Source: Sorangium cellulosum
Lineage (GTDB): Bacteria > Myxococcota_A > Polyangia > Polyangiales > Polyangiaceae
NCBI RefSeq assembly: GCF_002950945.1
Contig: NZ_CP012673.1
Span: 5,083,001 to 5,147,000, forward strand
DNA length: 64,000 bases
Reading direction: 5' to 3'
The position numbers were made by a program, and so were the translations under genes. The notes beneath the pieces were generated by a model. That model worked only from the letters and a program-made list of their open reading frames with translations, made no database searches and was not told the DNA's origin. Below, one piece after another: positions 1 to 41,499 of this stretch (positions are counted from its first letter, which is position 1; every line of letters begins with the position of its first letter).

Positions 1-518
1 ATCTCTCCGGCGCGCCCAGGTTCGCCGATCTCCTGCGCCAGGCGCGCAAGGTCACCCTCGACGCGTACGAGCACCAGGCCATGCCGTTCGATCACCTGGT
101 CAAGGAGCTCAACCCGCCGCGCGGCAAGGGCGTCACGCCGTTCTTCCAGGCCGCCTTCGGCCTGCAGAACGCCCCAATCGGCGACCTCCGTTTGCCTGGC
201 CTGGAGTTCACCCTCATTCCCCAGGAGCAGGAGAAGGTCCGTTACGACCTCACCATCTGGGTGAACGAGCAGGCCGGCGGCCTTTCGATCGACTGGACCT
301 ACAGCGACGAGCTCTTCCAAGAGCAGACGATCGCCGACATGGCCCGGCGCTACGAGGCCCTGCTCCGCGCCGTCGCCGCTGATCCCGAGGCCCGCATCCA
401 CAGCTACGAGCTGCTCTCCGCGGAGGACAAGCAGGGCCGCCGGGAAGAGCAGGCCCGCAAGCAGGCGTCGCTGAGCAGCCGGCTCTCTGCGTCCTCCCGC
501 AAGGGCGGCGCCCCCTAG
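1..518 (+). CDS. NRPS C-terminal fragment: end of a condensation domain plus charged tail (5' partial)
   Basis: The reading frame is open from the left edge (codons start at position 3) and stops at 516-518, so only the last ~171 residues of a larger protein are visible. The text matches the C-terminal half of an NRPS condensation domain: AYEHQAMPFDHLVKEL, then FFQAAFGLQNAP, then RYDLTIWV and a final helix with MARRYEALLRAV. The protein stops right after the domain with a short Lys/Arg/Glu-rich tail (SAEDKQGRREEQARK), with no A, carrier or TE domain. The same ending is seen in the 7139-aa NRPS downstream, so this C domain most likely acts in trans with the interrupted A domain at the start of that protein. 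The catalytic HHxxxDG lies left of the window and cannot be checked. Confidence 0.9.
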   Translation, partial: LSGAPRFADLLRQARKVTLDAYEHQAMPFDHLVKELNPPRGKGVTPFFQAAFGLQNAPIGDLRLPGLEFTLIPQEQEKVRYDLTIWVNEQAGGLSIDWTYSDELFQEQTIADMARRYEALLRAVAADPEARIHSYELLSAEDKQGRREEQARKQASLSSRLSASSRKGGAP

Positions 519-581
519 GGCGCCCGCCGCTCACCCGCGCATGGACCCTCGCCGCACCGAACTCCACCCCACTCGAAGCAC

Positions 582-1649
582 GTGACCATGACAGACACCA
601 GCAAACCCACAGGACTGAGCAAGCTCAAGACCATCAAGCGAAAGGCCGTGGTCCTCTCGCAGGACAACCTGGTCTCCTACGACGCCCTCGGCGACCGGGC
701 GCTGCCGCTCGTGATCACGCCGCGCGCCGGCGAGCTGAGCCTGCCGGCGTGGATCGCCGACAACCGCGAGCCGCTGCGGGCGAAGCTGCACGAGCACGGC
801 GCGCTGCTCTTCCGCGACTTCGGCGTCCCGGACCCCGACACCTTCCAGAGGGCGATCGAGGCCGTCTCCGGGGAGCTCTTGCACTACACCGAGCGCTCCT
901 CGCCGCGCCACGCGGTGAAGGGCAACGTGTACACGTCCACCGACTACCCGCCGCAGTATCCCATCTTCCTGCACAACGAGCAGTCCTACAACCTCAACTG
1001 GTGCCAGAAGATCAGCTTCTATTGCCGGCTGCCCTCCGCGCAGGGCGGACAGACCCCGATCGCCGACACGCGCCGCATCCTCGCCCGGCTGAACCCCGAG
1101 ATCGTGGCGCGCTTCCGCGAGCGCCGCTACATGTACATGCGCAACTTCGGTGAGGGCTTCGGCCTCTCGTGGCAGGTGGCCTTCCAGACCGAGGACCGGG
1201 GCGAGGTCGAGGCCTACTGCCGCCGCAACGCGATCGACTTCGAGTGGAAGGACGGCAATCGCCTGCGCACCCGCCAGGTGCGCCACGCGGTGCACCGCCA
1301 CCCCGTCACCGGCGAGCTGGTCTGGTTCAATCACTGCACGTTCTTCCACGTATCCACCCTGCCGGGGCCGATCCGCGACAGCCTCACCGCCGGGTTCGCG
1401 GAGCACGACCTGCCGAACCAGACGTTCTACGGCGACGGCGCGCCCATCGAGCCCGAGGTCATGGCTCAGCTGCAGCAGGTTTATCTCGACGAGAAGGTCG
1501 TGTTCGACTGGAAGAAGGGCGACGTGCTGGTGCTCGACAACATGCTCTGCTCGCATGGCCGCGAGCCGTTCCAGGGGGAGCGCAGCGTGCTGACGGCCAT
1601 GACCGAGCTCACGGACAATCGCCTCGAGGATCTGGGCAAAGGCGCCTGA
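582..1649 (+). CDS. SyrP/TauD-like Fe(II)/2-oxoglutarate-dependent hydroxylase, first copy
   Basis: About 355 residues, the usual size for stand-alone TauD/SyrP-type non-haem iron oxygenases that beta-hydroxylate NRPS-bound amino acids. The metal triad is visible: H131-x-E133 in FLHNEQSY and distal H325 in LCSHGREPF, with a 2-oxoglutarate-binding Arg at about 334. The N-terminus has KLKTIKRKAVVLS, close to the N-terminus of the second hydroxylase at 23244. The gene lies between an NRPS ending in a C domain and one starting with a C-like interface domain, so it probably hydroxylates the residue held on the first carrier of the 7139-aa protein. The chosen start is GTG 582; ATG 588 is equally possible because no strong ribosome binding site is visible. 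The substrate is not established. SyrP (Asp) and CysJ of cystobactamid (Asn) are family precedents. Confidence 0.88.
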   Translation: MTMTDTSKPTGLSKLKTIKRKAVVLSQDNLVSYDALGDRALPLVITPRAGELSLPAWIADNREPLRAKLHEHGALLFRDFGVPDPDTFQRAIEAVSGELLHYTERSSPRHAVKGNVYTSTDYPPQYPIFLHNEQSYNLNWCQKISFYCRLPSAQGGQTPIADTRRILARLNPEIVARFRERRYMYMRNFGEGFGLSWQVAFQTEDRGEVEAYCRRNAIDFEWKDGNRLRTRQVRHAVHRHPVTGELVWFNHCTFFHVSTLPGPIRDSLTAGFAEHDLPNQTFYGDGAPIEPEVMAQLQQVYLDEKVVFDWKKGDVLVLDNMLCSHGREPFQGERSVLTAMTELTDNRLEDLGKGA

Positions 1650-1726
1650 GGGCGAGGCGCGGACGAGGATGACCATGTCGGCGCGGGATCCGTGGAGGAC
1701 CCGGGCGCGGACCGGCGGCGGAGCAT

Positions 1727-1732
1727 GAGGAG
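1727..1732 (+). promoter_or_regulatory. Ribosome binding site of the 7139-aa NRPS
   Basis: GAGGAG lies 6 nt upstream of ATG 1739. This supports the chosen start over the in-frame ATG at 1745. Confidence 0.6.
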
Positions 1733-1738
1733 CGTTGG

Positions 1739-23158
<21,420 letters not shown>

Positions 23159-23243
23159 ACCCGCTGCGCGTCACGAGACCGCGCTGCGCCTTCACCGCCT
23201 CCACCGCCTCTGCACCGATGCCCAACGTCACGAAGGAAACGCC

Positions 23244-24284
23244 ATGAAAGCCGGATCGCCCAGATTGAAGAGCCTGAACGACGTCAAGCGCCAGAGCATT
23301 CGCCTCAGCCAGGCCTCCCTGGTCAAGACGCGCCCCGTGGAGGAGGGGAAGCGCCTCCTCCTCGTGGAGCCCAGCGCCGAGACGATCGACCTCGCCGCCT
23401 GGGCCAGGGACAACCGCTCCTGGATCGAGGAGCACCTGCTCCGGCACGGCGGCCTCCTCTTCCGCGGCTTCGCGCTGCCCGACGCCGCCGCCTTCCAGGA
23501 AGTCGCCTCCGCGGTGTCGCCCGACCTGCTCGACTACGTGGAGCGGGCCGCGCCGCGCAGCCAGGTGGCCGGCAAGGTGTTCACCTCCACGGAGTACCCG
23601 GCCGACCAGTGGATCCCGCTGCACCACGAGATGTCCTACTCGCACAACTGGCCGACGAAGCTCTATTTCTACTGCGACATCCCCGCCGAGGAGCAGGGCT
23701 ATACGCCCGTCGCCGACGATCTCGAGATCTTCGCCAGGATCCCCCAGGCCATCAAGGACAGGTTCATGGAGAAGGGGGTCATGTACGTGCGCAACTACGG
23801 GCAGGGCGCCGACATGCCCTGGTGGGAGGTCTTCCAGACCCGGAGCAAGCAGGAGGTCGAGGCCTACCTCGCGAGCACGAAGACCGAGTACGAGTGGCGC
23901 GGTCAGGATCAGCTCCGCACGCGCATGCGCCGGCAGGTGACCGCCACCCACCCGAAGACCGGCGACACCGTGTGGTTCAACCACGCCCACATGTTCCACA
24001 GCTCCAACATGCCCACCGCCGTGCGCGCCGCGCTGAGGCGGGAGTTCAAGGACGACGAGCTGCCGCGCAACGCCTTCTACGGCGACGGATCGCCCATCGA
24101 GGACGAGGTGGCGCAGGCCGTCCGGGACCTCTACCGCGAGTCGGCCCTCTACTTCTTGTGGCAGAAGGGTGACGTGCTGCTCCTCGACAACTTCCTTACG
24201 TCTCACGGCCGGTCGCCGTTCAAGGGGCAGCGCAAGATCTACGTGGCCATGGCCGAGCTCTACACGAACCCGGAGTTCCGCTGA
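23244..24284 (+). CDS. SyrP/TauD-like Fe(II)/2-oxoglutarate-dependent hydroxylase, second copy
   Basis: 346 residues, paralogous to the enzyme at 582. The metal site is clear: H127 or H128 with E129 in LHHEMSYSHNW, and H321 in FLTSHGRSPF, followed by Arg ~330. The N-terminal RLKSLNDVKRQSIRLSQASLV matches the KLKTIKRKAVVLSQ start of the first copy. ATG 23244 is preceded by GAAGGA. The gene again sits between an NRPS ending in a C domain and one beginning with a C-like interface domain and an A domain carrying a methyltransferase. By position it should hydroxylate the amino acid on the first carrier of the 3785-aa NRPS. The protein is soluble, needs Fe(II), 2-oxoglutarate and O2, and has no carrier-protein domain of its own. 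The substrate is not readable from the sequence. Confidence 0.9.
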   Translation: MKAGSPRLKSLNDVKRQSIRLSQASLVKTRPVEEGKRLLLVEPSAETIDLAAWARDNRSWIEEHLLRHGGLLFRGFALPDAAAFQEVASAVSPDLLDYVERAAPRSQVAGKVFTSTEYPADQWIPLHHEMSYSHNWPTKLYFYCDIPAEEQGYTPVADDLEIFARIPQAIKDRFMEKGVMYVRNYGQGADMPWWEVFQTRSKQEVEAYLASTKTEYEWRGQDQLRTRMRRQVTATHPKTGDTVWFNHAHMFHSSNMPTAVRAALRREFKDDELPRNAFYGDGSPIEDEVAQAVRDLYRESALYFLWQKGDVLLLDNFLTSHGRSPFKGQRKIYVAMAELYTNPEFR

Positions 24285-24396
24285 GCGAAAGGCGCCGGCT
24301 GGCAGCGCCAGCGGCGCCGGGCGCCGAGCGATTCATGTGTCGAGCGAGAAGCCGAACGCCTGGCGGCGGCGGAGGGCGCCAGGCGAAGTCTTGTTG

Positions 24397-24402
24397 AAGG
24401 AG
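24397..24402 (+). promoter_or_regulatory. Ribosome binding site of the 3785-aa NRPS
   Basis: AAGGAG lies 5 nt before ATG 24408, a near-ideal site that fixes this start. The 123-nt gap after the hydroxylase (24285-24407) holds nothing else obvious. Confidence 0.65.
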
Positions 24403-24407
24403 CAGCA

Positions 24408-35765
<11,358 letters not shown>

Positions 35766-35859
35766 GCCGGGGAGCGCGCGACGCGCGGAGCGTGTGTGTC
35801 CCGGAGCGCGCGGGCGATGGCGCGCGTCGCGCTCCGGGGGCGACGGGTGAGAGCCGGAT

Positions 35860-37542
35860 ATGACCTTCGTACTGTTCCTTCTCCGAGAGCATCGAGCGAC
35901 CGTGGCGCTGGCGATCCTCGTCGGCCTGGCCGGCGGCGCCGCGAACGCGAAGCTGGTCGCCATGGTCAACGGCAACCTCACCGCCATGGCCGCGGGCGAC
36001 GTCGGCTCGCCGTGGTTCTACCTGGGCGTCACCGCCCTGGCCTTCGCGGCGGGGCTCGTGTCCGAGCTCATCCTCGTCTTTCTCTCGGAGCAGCTCACCT
36101 ATCACCTGCGCATCAACATGTGCGCCCAGATCCTGCGGCTCCCGGTGGCGCAGGCGGAGCGGGTCGGCAGGTCGCGCCTCACGGCCACCTTCACCCAGGA
36201 CATCCAGACGGTCACGACCGCCCTGCTGCGGATACCCACCCTCTGCGTGAACGCGGCCGTCACCGTCGGCTGCCTCGTGTACCTCGGCTTTCTCTCGCCG
36301 GTGATGCTCGGGGTGCTCTTCGGGTTCCTCGTGCTCTCGCTGCTCTCCTACCTCGTCCCGGAGCAGTGGGCGATCAGGAAGATGGAGGCGTACCGCCACG
36401 AGTACGACCGGATGATCTGCCAGTTCGACGCCATGAGCCAGGGCGCCAAGGAGCTCAAGCTGCACCACGCGCGGCGGGCGGCCTTCTTCGAAGAGGTCCT
36501 GTGCGAGACCGCGGGGCGCGTGCGGGCGTCGGCCCACGGGCACCGCGTCGTCTACGCGGTGCTGACCCACTGGTCGAAGATGTTGTTCTTCCTGTTCGTG
36601 GCGATCCTGATCTTCGTCATGCCGAGGTACGAGGCGCTCGACGCGAAGGTGGTCACCGGCTTCGCCCTGGTCATGCTCTACCTCGTGGCGCCGCTCGATC
36701 AGCTCATGATGTCCATGCCCCGCTTCCGCGCCGCCGACGTCGCCTTCGTCAAGGTGCGTCAGCTTGGGCTCGAGATGGACGTGACGCGGCACGGCGTCAG
36801 CCTGCTGGAGCCCGGGTCCGCGGCGCCGGACGGCGCCGCCCTGCCGCCGCTGCGCGAGATCCGCCTGCGCGGGCTGACACACGCTTATTACCGCGAGCGG
36901 GAAGAGCGCCAGTTCGTCATGGGCCCCATCGACCTGACGATCCGCGCCGGGGAGATCGTGTTCCTCACGGGCGGCAACGGCAGCGGCAAGACCACGCTCG
37001 GCAAGCTGATCGCCGGGATCTACGTCCCTGCAGCGGGCGAGCTCCTGCTCGACGGCGAGCCCGTCACGGACGGGGATCGAGAGCGCTACCGGCAGTATTT
37101 CTCGGCGATCTTCAGCGACTTTCACGTCTTCGAGCAGATCCTCGGGCTGCCGGTCGAGGAGCTGGACAGCCGCGCGCTCTCCTACCTGGAGAAGCTCGAG
37201 CTCGATCACAAGGTGAAGGTGGTGCAGGGCACCCTCTCCACCACGAGCCTGTCGAGCGGCCAGCGCAAGCGCCTGGCGCTCTTGATCGCGTACCTCGAGG
37301 ACCGGCCGGTCTATCTCTTCGACGAGTGGGCCTCGGACCAGGATCCGGAGTTCAAGCACGTGTTTTACCGTCACCTCCTGCCCGAGCTCAAGGCGAGGGG
37401 AAAGACGGTCATCGCGATCTCGCACGATGACCGTTACTTCGATGCTGCCGACCGCGTCCTGAAGCTCGCGGATGGACGGCTCCAGTCGAGCCAACAGGCC
37501 GATCGAAGAGGCATGGATGAAGTGGCATCCATCGCTCAATGA
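35860..37542 (+). CDS. Cyclic-peptide ABC exporter, PvdE/SyrD/YojI family
   Basis: A fused membrane and ATPase half-transporter of 560 residues. About six hydrophobic segments occupy residues 1-300. The ATPase part has Walker A GGNGSGKTT (371-379), signature LSSGQRKRL (from ~464), Walker B VYLFDEW (from ~484) and a switch His in ISHDD. The Asp/Gln-rich text after Walker B (ASDQDPEF) and the lack of a peptidase domain match the PvdE/SyrD subgroup, which exports NRPS peptides across the inner membrane. It starts 94 nt after the TE-containing NRPS, so it most likely exports the product or an acylated precursor to the periplasm. PvdE, which moves ferribactin, is the best-studied relative. ATG 35860 was chosen; the Shine-Dalgarno is weak (GGTGAG). 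Confidence 0.9.
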   Translation: MTFVLFLLREHRATVALAILVGLAGGAANAKLVAMVNGNLTAMAAGDVGSPWFYLGVTALAFAAGLVSELILVFLSEQLTYHLRINMCAQILRLPVAQAERVGRSRLTATFTQDIQTVTTALLRIPTLCVNAAVTVGCLVYLGFLSPVMLGVLFGFLVLSLLSYLVPEQWAIRKMEAYRHEYDRMICQFDAMSQGAKELKLHHARRAAFFEEVLCETAGRVRASAHGHRVVYAVLTHWSKMLFFLFVAILIFVMPRYEALDAKVVTGFALVMLYLVAPLDQLMMSMPRFRAADVAFVKVRQLGLEMDVTRHGVSLLEPGSAAPDGAALPPLREIRLRGLTHAYYREREERQFVMGPIDLTIRAGEIVFLTGGNGSGKTTLGKLIAGIYVPAAGELLLDGEPVTDGDRERYRQYFSAIFSDFHVFEQILGLPVEELDSRALSYLEKLELDHKVKVVQGTLSTTSLSSGQRKRLALLIAYLEDRPVYLFDEWASDQDPEFKHVFYRHLLPELKARGKTVIAISHDDRYFDAADRVLKLADGRLQSSQQADRRGMDEVASIAQ

Positions 37543-37611
37543 TGTATGATGTGTCAGTGGTCGTCACCTGTATGCGGTGGCGGAATTCCTTCGCAGCGTA
37601 ACCCTTGCGTC

Positions 37612-37617
37612 AAGGAA
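37612..37617 (+). promoter_or_regulatory. Ribosome binding site of the M19-like lipoprotein
   Basis: AAGGAA lies 8 nt before ATG 37626. This favours the ATG over an earlier TTG at 37605 and places a clean lipoprotein signal at the N-terminus. Confidence 0.5.
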
Positions 37618-37625
37618 CCATCAGA

Positions 37626-39662
37626 ATGAGGCGCTTGAAGATTTCCTACGTCCCTCTCTTTCTTGTTGCCCTGACCCAGGGGTGCGACGCCGGCACGACC
37701 TCCGACGCCGCCGGGCTCGGGGAGCCGGCCCTGCAGGAGCCTCTTTCGCTGGCGACGCCCGTGGCGGGGTTCGCGGAGCTCCACCATCACATGATGGCCG
37801 AGGAGGCCTTCAGCGGCGGCTGGCTCCACGGCTCGCACGCCGGGCCGCTCGACGATTGCGACGGCGGACTGCCGCCCAGCGATCACGCCCGCGTGAAGCA
37901 GGATCTCTCGAGCCTGCTGGACGTCTGCCCCGACTCTGGCGGACTCGACATGAGCGGCGTGCCGGTGCTGAACCAGCTCTTCTGGCTGGGGGGCGCGGTC
38001 GGCTCCGAGATGATCGGGCAGACCGACGGGACGGACGGGGACACCGGCCTGCACCTGGGCCGGTCCGAGCTCGGCGCCGGATGGCCCCGCTGGGACACCA
38101 TCGCCCACCAGCAGGGGTGGGAGGGCTGGATGCAGGACGCGCACAACCGCGGGCTGAACCTCGTGGTCGTGTCGGCGGTCAGCAACGATTTTCTCTGCAG
38201 CCTCCTGCCGGACGCCAACCGGAGCCGCCCCTGCGACGAGATGGCGGACGTGGAGCTCCAGATCCAGATGGTCAACGACTTCGCCGCCCAGCGGTCGGGC
38301 TGGGTGGAGGTGGCGCTGTCGCCGTCGCACGCGCGCCAGATCATCGGCGCGGGCAAGCTGGCGATCGTCATCTCCATCGAGACGAGCAACCTCTTCGGGA
38401 GCCAGGACGCGCTGTCGGAGCTGGATCGCTTCTACGCCATGGGCGTGAGGACGCTGCAGCCCGTCCACCAGCTCGACAACCGCTTCGGCGGCGCGGCGCC
38501 GCACAACCCGATCTTCCAGGTCGCTCAGTTCACGCGAAACTGCCACGTCGATTTCGACTGCGGCATCACGACCGACGAGCTCACGCTCGGCTTCGACGTC
38601 GACAGCAGCTGCCGCAACACGCGCGGCTTGACGGCCGAGGGGCACACGCTCCTCCAGGCGATGATGAACAAGGGGATGCTGATCGACCTCGCCCACCTCT
38701 CGGAGCGCGGCGTGGAGGACGCTTATGCGCTCGCGCAGGCGAACTCCTACTATCCGATCTACATCTCTCACGGTCACTTCCGGGAGGTCATGAACCCCGA
38801 TCTCGCGGACGACGAGAAGACGACGCCGGCCTGGGTGGTCCAGGCCATCCGGCGCACGGGCGGCATGTTCGGGCTGCGGACCGCGCACGACGAGACGCGC
38901 GCCTACCCGGCCTCGGGCGTCGAGAACAGCTGCCACGGCTCCAGCCGCTCCCTGGCGCAGGCCTACGAGTTCGGCCGCCAGGGGCTGAAGGTGCCCATGG
39001 GCTTCGGCGCGGATCTCAACGGCTTCATCCAGCAGACCCGCCCGCGGTTCGGGCCGAACGGGGCGTGCTCGGCCACCTTCGAGGCCGAGGCGGACGTGCA
39101 GGCGCGCGCGCAGCAGGTGAGCGGCCCGGGCCGCGTGGGCACCGATTTCGACGAGAAGGGCCTCGCCCACATCGGCCTGCTCCCGGACCTCTTGACCGAT
39201 ATGGATCACCTCGGCGTCGACACCGCGCCGCTGCGCAGCTCGGCGGAGACGTTCATCCGCATGTGGGAGCGCGCGGCCGGCCCGCGCTCGGGGATGGCGG
39301 ACCCGGCGAACGACATCGACACGAGCGGCGTCTCTCCGTACGTGCCGCGCGAGCAGCGCGAGGCGTCGTACCCGACGCAGTGCGGAGAGTCCTACGCGCC
39401 GGCCCACCAGGTCACCGGCGGCGAGTGCCGCTTCGACGCCGAGTGCATCAGCGGCGACTGCTCCTCGTCGCCCTGCACCGTGCTCACCGGCACGTGCCGG
39501 TGCGTCACGGATGCACACTGCGGCGCCGGCCAGTACTGCGGGTGGGGGCTGAACAGCGGCGCTTGTCAGAACAAGAAATCGTCCGGCGCCCTGTGCGGCG
39601 AGGGCCGCGAGTGCCTGTCGGGGAGCTGCCGCTGGACGCTCTCCGGCCCCCGGTGCAGGTGA
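37626..39662 (+). CDS. Secreted lipoprotein, peptidase M19 (membrane dipeptidase / PvdM-like) with Cys-rich tail
   Basis: 678 residues from ATG 37626. The N-terminus has a basic start, a hydrophobic stretch and lipobox LTQG-C20, so it should be lipid-anchored outside the inner membrane. The body matches the M19 dipeptidase family: E252 in VISIETSN (bridging Glu), H357 in LIDLAHLSERG, H382 in YISHGH and D463 in GFGADLNG. The N-terminal metal motif, usually HxD, reads HHH at 53-55 (H-x-H). The last ~80 residues are a Cys-rich repeat region (CISGDCSSSPC, CRCVTDAHCGAGQYC) of the kind common on myxobacterial secreted proteins. M19 proteins cleave dipeptides or beta-lactams; PvdM of pyoverdine maturation is a periplasmic family member. 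Its place between exporter and efflux genes suggests product maturation in the periplasm, which is inference. Confidence 0.82.
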   Translation: MRRLKISYVPLFLVALTQGCDAGTTSDAAGLGEPALQEPLSLATPVAGFAELHHHMMAEEAFSGGWLHGSHAGPLDDCDGGLPPSDHARVKQDLSSLLDVCPDSGGLDMSGVPVLNQLFWLGGAVGSEMIGQTDGTDGDTGLHLGRSELGAGWPRWDTIAHQQGWEGWMQDAHNRGLNLVVVSAVSNDFLCSLLPDANRSRPCDEMADVELQIQMVNDFAAQRSGWVEVALSPSHARQIIGAGKLAIVISIETSNLFGSQDALSELDRFYAMGVRTLQPVHQLDNRFGGAAPHNPIFQVAQFTRNCHVDFDCGITTDELTLGFDVDSSCRNTRGLTAEGHTLLQAMMNKGMLIDLAHLSERGVEDAYALAQANSYYPIYISHGHFREVMNPDLADDEKTTPAWVVQAIRRTGGMFGLRTAHDETRAYPASGVENSCHGSSRSLAQAYEFGRQGLKVPMGFGADLNGFIQQTRPRFGPNGACSATFEAEADVQARAQQVSGPGRVGTDFDEKGLAHIGLLPDLLTDMDHLGVDTAPLRSSAETFIRMWERAAGPRSGMADPANDIDTSGVSPYVPREQREASYPTQCGESYAPAHQVTGGECRFDAECISGDCSSSPCTVLTGTCRCVTDAHCGAGQYCGWGLNSGACQNKKSSGALCGEGRECLSGSCRWTLSGPRCR

Positions 39663-39664
39663 GT

Positions 39665-40384
39665 ATGAACCACGTTCCCCCCCTGATCCGGCTTCAGTCG
39701 ATCACGAAGGTTCACGCGATGGGCCACGTCGAGGTGCAGGCCCTGCGCGGCGTCTCGCTGGAGGTCCGGCGAGGCGAGATGGTCGCCATCATGGGGGCCT
39801 CCGGCTCGGGGAAGTCGACGACCCTCAACGTCATCGGGACGCTGGATCGGCCGAGCGGAGGGCAATACCTCCTCGACGGGGAGCCGGTCGGGAGCCTCGA
39901 TGAGGTCGAGCTCGCGCGGCTCCGCAACCGGAAGATCGGGTTCGTCTTCCAGTCGTTCAACCTGCTCTCGCGCAGCACCGCCCTGCAGAACGTCGAGGTC
40001 CCCATGATCTACGCGGGCCTCCGCCCGGCCGAGCGCCGGGCGCGCGCCGCGCGGGCGCTCGAGCGCGTGGGGCTGGCGGGCCGGGCCGGTCATCTGCCGA
40101 ACCAGCTCTCGGGCGGGCAGCAGCAGCGCGTCGCCATCGCGCGGGCGATCGTGAACGACCCGTTGCTCCTGCTCGCCGACGAGCCGACCGGCGCGCTCGA
40201 CTCCGCCACCACGCGCCAGATCATGGATCTCTTCTGCGAGCTCCACGCCGAGGGCATGACCCTCGTCATGGTCACCCACGACGCCGCGATCGCGGCGTAC
40301 GCGGACCGCGTCATCACCTTCAGGGACGGCGCGATCCTGTCCGACACCGGCGTGTGCGCCCCGGCCCAGGGAGCGGCAGCGTGA
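39665..40384 (+). CDS. MacB/LolD-type ABC transporter ATPase
   Basis: 239 residues from ATG 39665, two nt after the dipeptidase stop, so it is probably translationally coupled. Motifs: Walker A GASGSGKST (44-52), Q-loop VFQSFNLL, signature LSGGQQQRVAIARA, Walker B LLLLADEPTGALD, and switch His in MVTHD. This is the compact ATPase that pairs with MacB/FtsX-type permeases. In MacB the ATPase is fused to the permease; here it is separate, with two permease genes downstream and an adaptor between. A GTG at 39659 is an alternative start that would overlap the dipeptidase stop. Confidence 0.93.
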   Translation: MNHVPPLIRLQSITKVHAMGHVEVQALRGVSLEVRRGEMVAIMGASGSGKSTTLNVIGTLDRPSGGQYLLDGEPVGSLDEVELARLRNRKIGFVFQSFNLLSRSTALQNVEVPMIYAGLRPAERRARAARALERVGLAGRAGHLPNQLSGGQQQRVAIARAIVNDPLLLLADEPTGALDSATTRQIMDLFCELHAEGMTLVMVTHDAAIAAYADRVITFRDGAILSDTGVCAPAQGAAA

Positions 40385-41499
40385 GCGGCCGGCCGAGGCG
40401 GGTCTGGCGCTGGCTCCTGGGGTTCACGGTCGCGGTCGCCACCTCCGCCGTGCTCCTGCGCCAGAACTTCGCGGGGCCTGCGCCGATCGACCCCGCGCTG
40501 GTGGTGACCGCGCGGCGAGGGAACCTCACCCTGGAGATCCTCGAGACCGGAAAGATCGAGGCCCGGGAGCAGATCGAGCTCAAATCCAAGGTCGCCGGCC
40601 AGGTGGCCCAGGTGCTCGTGGACGAGGGGGACCAGGTCAAGAAGGGCCAGCTGCTCCTCGTGCTCGACGCGACGGACCACCAGCGCGAGGTCACCCGCGC
40701 GGAGGCCGAGCTCGCCCAGGCCAGGGCGGGCGTCGCCTTCGCGAAGACGTCCCTGGACCGGGTGACCGCCGGGGTCGCGGGGAACGTCATCCCCGCGAGT
40801 GAGCTCGACATGAGCAAACACACGCTGGTCGCGAAGGACATCTCGGTGCGGCTCGCCCAGGTCGCGCTCGTCGCGGCGCGGGACCGCCTGGCGTACACGA
40901 AGATCGCCTCCCCGATCGACGGGACCGTGATCCAGCGCAACATCGAGCCCGGCGAGGTCGTCACCCCGGGTGTGGAGTCGACCTTCGACGGCAAGGCGCT
41001 GCTCACGGTGGCGAACCTCGCGACCCTGGTCGTCACGGTCGAGCTGAACCAGATCGACGTCGTCAAGGTCCGCCTCGGCCAGCCCGCGACGCTGACGCTC
41101 GACGCCCTCCCCGGCAGGACGTACGAGGCGAAGATCACCAAGATCGCGCCCGCGTCGGTGCGGGCGCAAGGGCGGGAGGTCGACGTCTTCCCGGTCGAGG
41201 CGGAGCTCGTCTCGGTGGACGGGTCGATCAAGCCCGGGATGACCGCGGACGTGCGCGTGCGCATCGAGGAGAACCCGAGCGTCATCTCGCTCCCGATCGA
41301 GGCGATCGTCGAGGAGAACGGCAAGACGTTCGTCACCCGCGTCGTCGGCCCCCCCGGCGGCAAGCCGTCGACCGAGAAGGTCGAGGTCGCGACGGGCGCG
41401 CGCAGCGACCACGCGGTCGAGGTGGTGAGCGGCCTCGAGGAAGGGAGCCGCGTCCTCATCGACCCCGCCTCGGCGGCCCCGAACGAGGCGCAGATGTGA
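40381..41499 (+). CDS. HlyD/MacA-family periplasmic adaptor subunit
   Basis: 372 residues from GTG 40381, which overlaps the ATPase stop as GTGA. One N-terminal membrane segment (~8-26) anchors it. Then come a split lipoyl/biotinyl-like domain (KSKVAGQVAQVLVDEGDQVK and the matching half SPIDGTVIQRNIEPGEVV), an alpha-hairpin with REVTRAEAELAQARAG, and beta-barrel/membrane-proximal regions. This is the MacA/PvdR-type membrane fusion protein that links an inner-membrane MacB-like pump to a TolC-type outer-membrane channel. No outer-membrane factor gene is in the window, so one must be elsewhere or shared. An earlier in-frame start at 40354 would overlap the ATPase gene by 31 nt and is less likely. 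Confidence 0.9.
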   Translation: MSGRPRRVWRWLLGFTVAVATSAVLLRQNFAGPAPIDPALVVTARRGNLTLEILETGKIEAREQIELKSKVAGQVAQVLVDEGDQVKKGQLLLVLDATDHQREVTRAEAELAQARAGVAFAKTSLDRVTAGVAGNVIPASELDMSKHTLVAKDISVRLAQVALVAARDRLAYTKIASPIDGTVIQRNIEPGEVVTPGVESTFDGKALLTVANLATLVVTVELNQIDVVKVRLGQPATLTLDALPGRTYEAKITKIAPASVRAQGREVDVFPVEAELVSVDGSIKPGMTADVRVRIEENPSVISLPIEAIVEENGKTFVTRVVGPPGGKPSTEKVEVATGARSDHAVEVVSGLEEGSRVLIDPASAAPNEAQM

